From positions 1-7,657 of the forward strand of contig JASEHP010000071.1 in the NCBI GenBank assembly GCA_030018605.1: a DNA stretch of 7,657 nt, written 5' to 3'. The notes beneath the pieces were generated by a model. The model made no database searches. It saw only the letters and a list, made by a program, of their open reading frames with translations, and was not told the DNA's origin. Shown here piece after piece: positions 1 to 6,202 of the stretch (position 1 is the stretch's first letter; the number at the start of each line of letters is the position of its first letter). A program made the translations under genes and the position numbers. The stretch comes from Thermodesulfovibrionales bacterium (lineage in GTDB: Bacteria; Nitrospirota; Thermodesulfovibrionia; Thermodesulfovibrionales; UBA1546).

Positions 1-63
1 AACAATGGGGAAAGAAGCTCTTAAAGGAATTTACACAAAATGATTGACACTACCCATTAAGAG

Positions 64-142
64 ATGCAAACGCTCAACGAGCTTTACCGGCATCTCAGAC
101 TCTATACTAACTTCTTCCAGCCGCTATGAAACTTAGAGGGCA
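64..142 (+). pseudogene. Decayed transposase/integrase C-terminal remnant
   Basis: From the ATG at 64 one frame reads MQT then LNELYRHLRLYTNFFQP-L before a TGA at 127-129. In the next frame, from 125, the reading continues MKLRG. The pattern 'LNxLYxxLRLYxNFFQP-x-MKL' is one I recall from the C-terminal part of integrase-core (rve, IS481-like) transposases. A one-base deletion near 124-127 would join the two pieces. No catalytic DDE residues and no terminal inverted repeat are seen; upstream frames contain stops, and the similarity fades after MKL. I read it as the tail of a dead element whose body lies off the left edge or is lost. The assignment rests on about 20 residues recalled from memory, so it is tentative. 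Confidence 0.45.
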
Positions 143-201
143 ACGTATATCATTTCGAATAGATTTTTATGTGAGGCAAGAAGGCGCGCCGAGCAGCGCA
201 G

Positions 202-1038
202 TTATTTTGCTTTAACAACAAGCACGGCGCATTCGGCAGCGCCGATAACCCTCTCTGTCACGCTTCCCATAAGAAGCCTTGCAATGCCTGTTCTTCCGTG
301 GCTGCCGATTACGATTGCATCTGTTTTTTTGTCTTTTGCAGTATTAACAATAACCTCGAATGGTCTTCCTTCAGCTATTAGCGTATCAATCTTAACGCCC
401 TCTTTTTCTGCAAGCCCTTTAATTTCTTTAATATTGTCTTCTGCGCACTTTCTATCCACATCTGAATAAACAACAGATACTGCGATAAGTGAACTCCCGC
501 AGCGTTTTGCGATGCCTACAGCCTCCGCAGCTGCCGCATCGCTGTATTTGGAGCCGTCTGTTGCTACAAGAATATTCTTAAACTCAAGCTTCGCCGCTCT
601 TGGAACAACCAGCACATTGCATGGAAAGTGGCCGATGGTCTTTGCTGTCTCGCTGCCCATCATGAGCCGTTTCAACCCTCTTCTTCCGCGGCGTCCCATG
701 ATTATCATGTCTGCCTTATTCTTTTCCGCCTCTTCAACAATATATTTATAAGGCTCTTCGCCCTGACGCGCAATTATCTCACAGCCAACGCCTTCTTTTA
801 ACGCCCTCGCCTTTACTGATTCAAGGTGCTCCCTTGCCTCTTTTTCAGCTTTTTCGATAAGCTGAGGGGCTATTGCCTCATACTCAGGATTTGTCTCTAT
901 TACAGATACTGCAAACAATTTGCTTGAGCATGTCTTTGCAAGGATTATCGCTTCTCTTACAGCGCCTTCGCTGAATTCAGAGCCGTCTGTCGGTAAAACC
1001 AATCTTTCAAGTTTTGCTGTGTGACATATCTGTGCCAT
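202..1038 (-). CDS. Tandem-domain universal stress protein (UspA family)
   Basis: A 278-residue protein with two UspA domains, roughly 10-148 and 151-278. Each has the strand-1 Asp (LPTDGS at 15-20 and VATDGS at 158-163) and the ATP-binding signature G-x2-G-x9-G-S: G115/G118/G128-S129 in domain 1, G245/G248/G258-S259 in domain 2. Both domains are therefore predicted to bind ATP. No signal peptide or membrane segment is seen, so it should be cytoplasmic. The ATG start is supported by an AGGAGG at 1047-1052, 8 nt upstream. Only one base separates this start from the stop of the preceding membrane-protein gene, so the two are surely co-transcribed. Tandem Usp proteins are linked to stress survival and often sit beside transporters. 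Here it probably monitors or supports the permease upstream, but its exact role is not shown by the sequence. Confidence 0.93.
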   Translation of the reverse strand: MAQICHTAKLERLVLPTDGSEFSEGAVREAIILAKTCSSKLFAVSVIETNPEYEAIAPQLIEKAEKEAREHLESVKARALKEGVGCEIIARQGEEPYKYIVEEAEKNKADMIIMGRRGRRGLKRLMMGSETAKTIGHFPCNVLVVPRAAKLEFKNILVATDGSKYSDAAAAEAVGIAKRCGSSLIAVSVVYSDVDRKCAEDNIKEIKGLAEKEGVKIDTLIAEGRPFEVIVNTAKDKKTDAIVIGSHGRTGIARLLMGSVTERVIGAAECAVLVVKAK

Positions 1039-1039
1039 A

Positions 1040-1480
1040 TCAATGCCCTCCTGCTTTTAATATGCCGCTTGCCGCAAGGAGCAAGACAGCCACTTCAAGC
1101 GCTGCGATTACAACATAGGAAGCGTCTTTTTTTCTAATAAGAATAGGCAATATAACAAGATAACATAAAATACTGAGGCCTCCAAGTATCGCTATTCCCA
1201 CAAAATTAAGATAGTCACCCTTGCCGACTTGTGCCACCCAGCCCCAGCCTGTCGGGATATTGAACGCCTGATTGAACTCATGCGCTCTCATGCCCCAGTA
1301 CGGCACATTTGAGCCTTGGGGAATTTCCGAAAGTTTTTCTATCGGCACATAACTTGGCAGCGCTCCGGATATATATATGATAAAAGTAACTACGAGCAGG
1401 GCAAGCCCTATCCACATCCCGTTATTTAAAACGCCTGCATATGCAAGCTGTTCTTCCGATGCTTTTGGTTTTTCAGTCAT
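1040..1480 (-). CDS. Small three-helix membrane protein, partner of the TauE/SafE permease
   Basis: A 146-residue integral membrane protein of no family I can name firmly. A soluble N-terminus (about 1-19) leads to helix 1 (about 20-40). A roughly 50-residue polar loop follows with several aromatics (YWGMRAHEFNQAF, GWGWVAQ), then helix 2 (about 91-115), a short basic turn RKKD (116-119) and helix 3 (about 120-142). The positive-inside pattern puts the RKKD turn in the cytoplasm and the long loop outside. The start ATG has GGAGG 5 nt upstream (GGAGGAAATA). The gene lies between a TauE/SafE permease and a UspA gene on the same strand, and its end is one base from the usp start. Size, topology and position recall the DUF1634 proteins found next to TauE/SafE genes, but I cannot confirm that family. 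It may be an accessory subunit of the permease. Confidence 0.8.
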   Translation of the reverse strand: MTEKPKASEEQLAYAGVLNNGMWIGLALLVVTFIIYISGALPSYVPIEKLSEIPQGSNVPYWGMRAHEFNQAFNIPTGWGWVAQVGKGDYLNFVGIAILGGLSILCYLVILPILIRKKDASYVVIAALEVAVLLLAASGILKAGGH

Positions 1481-1496
1481 TATTTCCTCCGTATTT

Positions 1497-1531
1497 AGCT
1501 TTCGGCTATCAGCTGTCAGCTAACAGCTATT
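1497..1531. repeat. Heptanucleotide tandem repeat, five units, consensus AGCTNTC
   Basis: Five consecutive 7-bp units read on the plus strand: AGCTTTC, GGCTATC, AGCTGTC, AGCTAAC, AGCTATT. The GCT core is kept in every unit, while positions 5 and 6 vary. The central AGCTGTCAGCT (1511-1521) is itself a perfect inverted repeat around a T. The array fills the gap between the stop codon of the permease gene (1532) and the ribosome-binding region of the next gene. It should therefore be transcribed within the operon and could fold weakly. Confidence 0.75.
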
Positions 1532-2506
1532 TTATTTCCATATCTCAATGCCTTTTAAAAGCGCCCTGAGGCCGGCAAAAAGCAGCAGCCCTATAACCAT
1601 CCATTTAATGGCCTTAGGCTTTGACTTTACAAGTATCTTAACGCCTACGATGGAGCCGAGCATTATCCCGACAATTGACGGAACAACAATCATGGGCAAT
1701 ACCGCGCCCTGATTGAGATATACCCATGCTGCTGAAGTGTCAGTTATGGAAAGAAGAAATTTGCTTGTTGCAACAGATATTTTAAGAGGAGCCCCCATCA
1801 GCAGATTTAAAACAGGAACATTTGCCCATCCGGCGCCAAGCCCGAACATCCCTGCCATGATACCAATAATTATAAATAACGCCAGGCCCTGCGGAGTCCT
1901 ATGCACCTGCCACTCAACGTCTTTCCCTAATGATTCTTCTCTATAGATTCCCATAATATGAAGGCTTTGTGACAGATTATCAGGTTTCGCAACATTGGGG
2001 AAGTCGGACTTCTTGGCCGTAACCATAATCGCTACGATGAACAGTATTGTCGCTCCGAGAAGAGTATTAACCACGTTTGGTTTGAGAGCAAGGCCTATCA
2101 TCGCACCAACGATTGCGGCTGACGATGCGATAAGCGCCACCGGCAATGCCAATCGAAGGCTCGCGAGGTTTCTTCTCAAGAGGCCCGGTCCGGCCGCGAG
2201 AGCTCCTGCAAGAGCAACGAGCAGCCCGGCGCCCCTTACAAAATCAATATTGAACGGGAAAAAACCGCCGATAATGGGGACAAAAAGAACGCCTCCTCCG
2301 ACACCTCCAAGAACAGCAAGGATGCCTAAGACAAAGGTAACAACAAATAAAGCCAATGGCCAAACCCACCATGGAGTGGTTGACGCTGAAGCAGCCGCCC
2401 TTGCGGCTTCCTGAGTTTCTGACGCAAAAGCAGATATGCTGACGAATATCGCCATTATTGAAAGAACAACAAGCAAAATCTTTAAAACTTCCCTTGAATG
2501 AATCAA
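1532..2506 (-). CDS. TauE/SafE family anion permease (sulfite exporter-like)
   Basis: A 324-residue polytopic membrane protein. Residues 1-28 look like a signal peptide or first helix (basic MIHSREVLK, a hydrophobic run, then AFA before SETQ). An Ala/Ser/Thr-rich stretch follows, then the two-fold TauE/SafE repeat. Its paired glycine-rich signatures are GVGGGVLFVP (68-77) and GLGAGWANVP (222-231), with a hydrophilic insert of about 40 residues (164-205) between the halves. The family exports sulfite, sulfoacetate and other organosulfonates; the substrate here is unknown. I start at the TTG at 2504-2506 because AAGGAGG lies 7 nt upstream. The longer frame, open to 2548, and its internal ATG at 2525-2527 lack a ribosome-binding site and would put AAGGAGG inside the gene. 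It is the first gene of a minus-strand operon with a small membrane protein and a UspA protein. Confidence 0.9.
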   Translation of the reverse strand: MIHSREVLKILLVVLSIMAIFVSISAFASETQEAARAAASASTTPWWVWPLALFVVTFVLGILAVLGGVGGGVLFVPIIGGFFPFNIDFVRGAGLLVALAGALAAGPGLLRRNLASLRLALPVALIASSAAIVGAMIGLALKPNVVNTLLGATILFIVAIMVTAKKSDFPNVAKPDNLSQSLHIMGIYREESLGKDVEWQVHRTPQGLALFIIIGIMAGMFGLGAGWANVPVLNLLMGAPLKISVATSKFLLSITDTSAAWVYLNQGAVLPMIVVPSIVGIMLGSIVGVKILVKSKPKAIKWMVIGLLLFAGLRALLKGIEIWK

Positions 2507-2513
2507 TCCATTC

Positions 2514-2520
2514 CCTCCTT
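2514..2520 (-). promoter_or_regulatory. Ribosome-binding site deciding the permease start
   Basis: On the minus strand AAGGAGG is followed by a 7-nt spacer and a TTG codon at 2506. The next codons encode a basic residue and then a hydrophobic segment typical of a signal peptide. This match sets the start at 2506 rather than at the upstream TTG (2548) or ATG (2527) in the same frame. Confidence 0.75.
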
Positions 2521-2577
2521 GCCTCATAAATATTGTTTCATTCAGCAACGATATATTTACTTATTGAAACGGTTTAT

Positions 2578-2607
2578 ATATTAACTCCGCGCACTTCAAG
2601 CGGTCAA
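2578..2607 (-). promoter_or_regulatory. Sigma70-like promoter of the permease-UspA operon
   Basis: Reading the minus strand, TTGACC (2607-2602) is followed by an 18-nt spacer and TAATAT (2583-2578): 5/6 and 4/6 matches to the sigma70 consensus. Transcription would start near 2570, giving a leader of about 65 nt before the TTG at 2506. The site lies in the 149-bp gap downstream of the PAP2 gene. I see no good rho-independent terminator for that gene, so read-through from upstream is also possible. Confidence 0.5.
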
Positions 2608-2655
2608 GAAAAAGACGATATTAAATTTTTATAAGTTCATAAGAATAAATTCGCA

Positions 2656-3531
2656 TCACGCCTTATCTGTCCTTTTCTCCCACCACCTGTAATATATCTC
2701 TCCGGAAAATATTGCCGCAATTGCAAGAATAACCCCTGCAATAACGTCCACAACATAGTGATACCGGCAATAAACAGTTGAGAACAAAAGAAGACCCACA
2801 ATAGGAAGATAAATCCGGAAGAGAGTTCTCTTATATTTGTACGCCAGATAAAGCACTGTAAGCGCGACCCCTGTATGCCCGCTCGGGAACGCATCGCGTT
2901 TTATGCCTTCAAGCCTGTTAAGGAGATTCTGCATCTGCTCTGCTATCAGAAAGCCTTGAAGTTTTTGCGTCTGTAAGTGGTCAAGGGTGAACCTCGGTCC
3001 TATCGCGGGCCAGATTATGTAGCCGGTGTAGGAAAGATAAAAACAGAAGAGGATAAGAAACAATGACCTGTTGAACTCTTCCCTCTGATTATTCTTTATC
3101 AACGCTATGCCGAAAACCACAGGCAGAAAATAATATGTAGAGTATGCTGTCTGAAGAATGTCTGTAAGAAATGGATTCATTACCGCCTCAAGCATAACAG
3201 TGGGATGATTCCCTAAGATCATGTAATCAAGCCTTACGAGCAGGGAGTCTATATCTTTGGGATTCACATAATGCACAACCCATTCAAGGCTGTCAAAGAG
3301 TATGACGACGCATATTATCGGGAACAAAAGGTCATAAGTTATCCTCACAAATCCGTTCCTACCCCTGAATCTTATAATGATGAATTGTGCTATAAGCAGC
3401 GTGGCGTATATTGAGATTAAGAGCAGTCTCCTTGGAATAGCAGAGTTAAATGCTATTGTGAGCAGCAGCAAAATGCTGACAAACACTACTGTCACAGTAT
3501 CCGCAGGCCTTAAATTAAATAACTTTCTCAT
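2656..3531 (-). CDS. PAP2-family membrane phosphatase/phosphotransferase (PAP2_3-like)
   Basis: A 291-residue polytopic membrane protein. Hydrophobic segments lie near 13-30, 35-53, 64-86, 125-146, 153-176, 220-232, 237-255 and 259-276. The catalytic region carries GPRF (178-181), FPSGH (215-219, with His219 as the expected acid/base) and CRYHYVVD (255-262, with His258 the expected nucleophile and Asp262 its partner). The classical KxxxxxxRP first motif is not obvious. This layout, with a GPRF stretch and RYHYxxD, resembles the PAP2_3 branch that includes inositol-phosphorylceramide synthase-like enzymes. It probably acts on a lipid phosphate or pyrophosphate at the outer face of the inner membrane; the substrate cannot be read from sequence. 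Its ATG overlaps the stop of the preceding NYN gene as ATGA, and no clear ribosome-binding site precedes it, so translation is probably coupled. Confidence 0.88.
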   Translation of the reverse strand: MRKLFNLRPADTVTVVFVSILLLLTIAFNSAIPRRLLLISIYATLLIAQFIIIRFRGRNGFVRITYDLLFPIICVVILFDSLEWVVHYVNPKDIDSLLVRLDYMILGNHPTVMLEAVMNPFLTDILQTAYSTYYFLPVVFGIALIKNNQREEFNRSLFLILFCFYLSYTGYIIWPAIGPRFTLDHLQTQKLQGFLIAEQMQNLLNRLEGIKRDAFPSGHTGVALTVLYLAYKYKRTLFRIYLPIVGLLLFSTVYCRYHYVVDVIAGVILAIAAIFSGEIYYRWWEKRTDKA

Positions 3532-4022
3532 AATTTGCTGAGTGCCCGCATTTTTGCCTTTTCTTTTTTTGAAAGCCTTCTGGAGCTTCCTTTTTTAGTC
3601 GGTTCGTATTCATCTTCGTCAATCAGGTCAAATTCGCCTTCCCCAACCTTTAAGGGCTTCCCAAGTATATCCGAGAACTCACCTGATGAGACAACAACAG
3701 AGCCATTGGCCCATGCGTGGTCTGCGATCTCTCTGTCGGAAGTTATAACAATCCACTGTTTTTTTCCGGATGATACGATTCTCTTGATAACAGCGTCTGC
3801 CTTTTCTCCGAGCTTTGAGTAGATTACTTTGATACCCCCTGTTACTGAATGGGACTCATTACCGCTTCCGCTTTTCCAGCCGTCGAATACAACAGTAATC
3901 TCATGTCCTTTTATTTTTTTGTATTCAGCAAGCCGCTCCACAAGCCTCTGCCTCTGGCTTTCAAGGTCTTTGTGTTGTATGCCGATTAGGTTGTAACCGT
4001 CTATTATTATTGAAGCTATCAC
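3528..4022 (-). CDS. NYN-domain endoribonuclease, YacP/Rae1-like
   Basis: A 164-residue soluble protein with a PIN-like NYN fold. The N-terminal strand ends in IIDGYNLI (6-13) with the expected metal-binding Asp8 and Asn11. Further acidic positions are Asp47 (VVFDGW), Asp76 (KADAVIKRI) and Asp96 (ITSDREIADHA). The C-terminal tail (about 143-164) is strongly basic, suiting RNA or ribosome contact. Length and motif order match the YacP family, whose Bacillus member Rae1 cuts mRNA on the ribosome; that activity is inferred here. The start is GTG at 4020-4022. A GGAGG (4026-4030) lies only 3 nt upstream, shorter than usual, but no better in-frame start exists nearby. It heads a two-gene unit with the PAP2 gene, overlapping it by 4 bases. 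Confidence 0.88.
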   Translation of the reverse strand: MIASIIIDGYNLIGIQHKDLESQRQRLVERLAEYKKIKGHEITVVFDGWKSGSGNESHSVTGGIKVIYSKLGEKADAVIKRIVSSGKKQWIVITSDREIADHAWANGSVVVSSGEFSDILGKPLKVGEGEFDLIDEDEYEPTKKGSSRRLSKKEKAKMRALSKL

Positions 4023-4041
4023 ACACCTCCAATTCCCAGAT

Positions 4042-4047
4042 ATTATA
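4042..4047 (-). promoter_or_regulatory. Candidate -10 box of the NYN/PAP2 unit
   Basis: The minus strand has a perfect TATAAT (in GGTATAATA). Transcription would begin near 4035, giving a leader of only about 13 nt that carries the GGAGG at 4030-4026. The -35 region is weak: GTTCTA at a 17-nt spacing or TTCTAA at 16. Position and the perfect -10 make it plausible; the missing -35 limits confidence. Confidence 0.5.
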
Positions 4048-4084
4048 CCGAAAAATCCATTTGTTAGAACTACGTTTTCTATCA

Positions 4085-4268
4085 GGCGGACAGAGTTGGT
4101 TTGAGCGACATCAGAGATTTTTCGTTTTCGTTCTTGGCGAAATGGAGTGTCCGCAGCCGCAACTGTTTGAGTCCCGAAAGCCTTCGGGACGAGTTTTGCG
4201 GCTGCAGCGGAATGAGCTTTAGAACGGCAGAAAAATATCTGAGAAAGCGAAAACCGACTCTGTCCGCC
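4085..4268. mobile_element. MITE-like 184-bp imperfect palindrome (foldback repeat)
   Basis: The ends are inverted copies. GGCGGACAGAGTTGGTTT (4085-4102) pairs with 4251-4268 at 17 of 18 positions. The similarity continues inward with gaps: 'TCAGAGATTTTTC...CGTTCT' on the left against the reverse complement of 'AGAACG...GAAAAATATCTGA' on the right. The centre has a perfect 10-bp arm (4153-4162 with 4196-4205) and an 8-bp apical stem. TATCA flanks the element on the left (4080-4084, abutting) and on the right (4270-4274, one base away), which could be a 5-bp target-site duplication. It encodes no transposase and lies between two divergent promoters. I interpret it as a non-autonomous miniature element or dispersed palindromic repeat. 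No second copy is in this window, so mobility is inferred from structure only. Confidence 0.65.
4153..4205. repeat. Central hairpin of the palindromic element
   Basis: GCAGCCGCAA (4153-4162) pairs perfectly with TTGCGGCTGC (4196-4205). Inside it GTCCCGAA (4171-4178) pairs perfectly with TTCGGGAC (4183-4190) around the 4-nt loop AGCC. The two stems are separated by small asymmetric internal loops. It could form on either strand as an RNA hairpin or as a DNA cruciform. No T-run follows on either side, so it is not a standard rho-independent terminator. Confidence 0.8.
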
Positions 4269-4302
4269 ATATCACACCTGCAAGGCTGTAAACCCGATAA
4301 GG

Positions 4303-4308
4303 TATAAT
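4303..4308 (+). promoter_or_regulatory. Candidate -10 box of mnmG, possibly giving a leaderless mRNA
   Basis: A perfect TATAAT ends 5 nt before the ATG at 4314. A transcript beginning 6-7 nt downstream of this box would start at or next to the AUG itself. No convincing -35 is found at 16-18 nt. The only Shine-Dalgarno-like sequence is AAGG (4299-4302), 11 nt from the ATG and overlapping the promoter. Either the message is leaderless, or transcription starts further upstream and AAGG is used at long spacing. Confidence 0.45.
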
Positions 4309-4313
4309 AAATC

Positions 4314-6197
4314 ATGTTTAAAGACCGGGATTATGACGTAATTGTTATCGGCGCGGGACATGCAGGCTGTGAGGCCGCGCTTGCTTCCTCGCGAGTGGGT
4401 CTTTCCACATGCCTTTTCACCATTAACCTTGATACAATCGCGCAGATGCCGTGCAACCCTGCAATAGGAGGATTAGCAAAGGGGCATCTCGTCAGAGAGA
4501 TAGACGCTCTCGGCGGTGAAATGGCAAAGATAACTGATAAGGCAGGAATTCAGTTCAGGATACTGAACAAGTCAAAGGGGCCTGCTGTGTGGTCCTTGAG
4601 GGCGCAGGCAGACAGGGCGCTCTACAAGCTCGAGATGCGGAAGGTTTTAGAATCACAGAAAAACCTTGACATAAAACAGGCATTCGCAGATGGAATCGTC
4701 GTGGAAGGCGGAAAAGTGAAAGGCGTTCTCACGTCTTTGGGCATATTCTACGGCGCAAAGGCTGTTATTGTTACGACAGGGACTTTTCTCAAGGGATTAA
4801 TACATATCGGGCTTGAAAATTTTTCCGCAGGCAGGGCCGGAGAGTTCCCTTCTATCGGCTTATCAGATTCATTAAAAAAACTCGGGCTTAAGATGGGAAG
4901 ATTAAAGACTGGAACTCCGCCCCGGCTTGACGCAAAGACAATAGACTTTTCAAAAACAGAGCCGCAGCACGGAGATGACCCGCCTGTGCCCTTCTCCCAC
5001 AGCACTGAAAAAATCACAAATCCCCAGCTTCCATGTTATATAACATATACCAATTCCGAAACCCACAGTATAATCCGCGAAAACCTGGACCGTTCTCCTC
5101 TTTACAGCGGAAAGATACAGGGCATCGGTCCGAGATACTGCCCCTCAATAGAAGATAAGGTTGTCAGGTTTTCCGAAAAGCCGAGGCATCAGGTATTTCT
5201 TGAACCTGAAGGGCTTGAGACAAAGGAGTATTACGCAAACGGTATATCCACGAGCCTTCCTTATGATGTGCAGGTAAACCTTGTGCGGACAATTCCCGGA
5301 CTGGAAACTGCTGAGATAATGAGGCCGGGCTACGCAATTGAATATGACTTTGTGTATCCTGCGCAGTTAAAACACAACCTTGAAACCAAGCGCATTGACG
5401 GGTTTTTCCTTGCAGGACAGATTAACGGGACTTCCGGATATGAGGAAGCGGCAGCGCAGGGATTAATGGCCGGGATTAATGCATCGCTGAAACTTCAGGG
5501 CAGGGAGCCCTTAATACTTGAAAGGCATGAGGCTTATATCGGTGTTTTAATTGACGACCTTATAACAAAAGGCACGACTGAGCCTTACAGGATGTTCACC
5601 TCGCGCGCTGAATACAGGCTGCTTCTGCGGCACGACAATGCTGATCTGAGGCTGATGGAAAAGGGATTCGGCATAGGGCTTATCAGCAGCGGCGACTTTG
5701 AAAGATTTGAAGAAAAAAAGAGGCTCATCTCGGAAGAAATTGACAGGCTAAAAAAAACAAGGCTTAAGCCCTCTGATGTTAATAATGCTCTGACAGAGAT
5801 TAATGCCTCTCCTGTGTCGGAAAATATAAGCCTTGAGCAGCTTTTAAAAAGGCCTGAGATTGTATATAATGCCATCAAAACTCTCTCCCCCCCGGAAAAG
5901 GCTTTGACGCCTGATATAGAGAATCAGGTTGAGATACAGGTAAAATACGAAGGCTATATCTTAAAGCAGATGGAATTGGCGGAAAAACTCAAAAAGATGG
6001 GGGCAAAAAAGATACCTGATAATTTTGACTACTCTTCCGTAAACGGGCTTTCAACAGAAGTCCTTGAAAAACTTCAGAAGATAATGCCGTCTAATATAGG
6101 GCAGGCAGGCAGGATTCCGGGGATTACGCCTGCGGCGCTGTCGCTTCTTCTCATAAGTATAGAAAAAACAAAGAGGCAAAGAGGGCTTAACTCTTAA
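4314..6197 (+). CDS. mnmG: tRNA uridine-5-carboxymethylaminomethyl modification enzyme MnmG (GidA)
   Basis: A 627-residue FAD protein of normal family length. With MnmE it installs the aminomethyl or carboxymethylaminomethyl group at C5 of wobble U34 in certain tRNAs, using FAD, NADH and methylene-tetrahydrofolate. The N-terminal dinucleotide-binding motif is GAGHAG (13-18). PCNPAIGG (46-53) contains Cys47, and GPRYCPS (272-278) contains Cys276; these correspond to the two functional cysteines known in the E. coli enzyme. AGQINGTSGYEEAAAQG (367-383) is the second FAD signature, and EPYRMFTSRAEYRLLLRHDNA (423-443) is typical of the family. The helical C-terminal domain (about 550-620), with IGQAGRIPGITPAALSLLL, binds MnmE and tRNA. 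The gene is complete. It is followed 5 nt later by a diguanylate cyclase gene rather than the frequent neighbour rsmG. Mostly cytoplasmic housekeeping function. Confidence 0.98.
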   Translation: MFKDRDYDVIVIGAGHAGCEAALASSRVGLSTCLFTINLDTIAQMPCNPAIGGLAKGHLVREIDALGGEMAKITDKAGIQFRILNKSKGPAVWSLRAQADRALYKLEMRKVLESQKNLDIKQAFADGIVVEGGKVKGVLTSLGIFYGAKAVIVTTGTFLKGLIHIGLENFSAGRAGEFPSIGLSDSLKKLGLKMGRLKTGTPPRLDAKTIDFSKTEPQHGDDPPVPFSHSTEKITNPQLPCYITYTNSETHSIIRENLDRSPLYSGKIQGIGPRYCPSIEDKVVRFSEKPRHQVFLEPEGLETKEYYANGISTSLPYDVQVNLVRTIPGLETAEIMRPGYAIEYDFVYPAQLKHNLETKRIDGFFLAGQINGTSGYEEAAAQGLMAGINASLKLQGREPLILERHEAYIGVLIDDLITKGTTEPYRMFTSRAEYRLLLRHDNADLRLMEKGFGIGLISSGDFERFEEKKRLISEEIDRLKKTRLKPSDVNNALTEINASPVSENISLEQLLKRPEIVYNAIKTLSPPEKALTPDIENQVEIQVKYEGYILKQMELAEKLKKMGAKKIPDNFDYSSVNGLSTEVLEKLQKIMPSNIGQAGRIPGITPAALSLLLISIEKTKRQRGLNS

Positions 6198-6202
6198 AAC
6201 CT

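Noticed and set aside
44..72. Perfect TTGACA at 44-49 as a promoter
   Set aside because: No -10-like hexamer occurs at 16-18 nt; the region is part of a decayed transposase.
183..199. GGCGCGCC and nearby GCGC as a terminator for the usp operon
   Set aside because: The stem is short and no T-run follows on the minus strand, so it does not meet the pattern of a rho-independent terminator.
1995..2414. 139-codon plus-strand open frame
   Set aside because: Antisense shadow of the permease; low-complexity Ala/Pro/Arg-rich translation and no ribosome-binding site.
2507..2548. N-terminal extension of the permease to TTG at 2548 or ATG at 2527
   Set aside because: No ribosome-binding site precedes either, while AAGGAGG lies inside the extension at the right distance from TTG 2506, where a signal peptide begins.
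4016..4281. Similar TATCACACACCTCC (4017-4030) and TATCACACCTGC (4270-4281) as a longer target duplication
   Set aside because: The left copy lies 55 bp from the element end and overlaps the NYN start and its ribosome-binding site. A chance match is likelier than a duplication.
4010..4315. Three short open frames (4010-4222 +, 4101-4307 +, 4082-4315 -) crossing the palindromic element
   Set aside because: They run through the inverted repeat and lack ribosome-binding sites and family resemblance. Open frames on both strands are expected from a palindrome.
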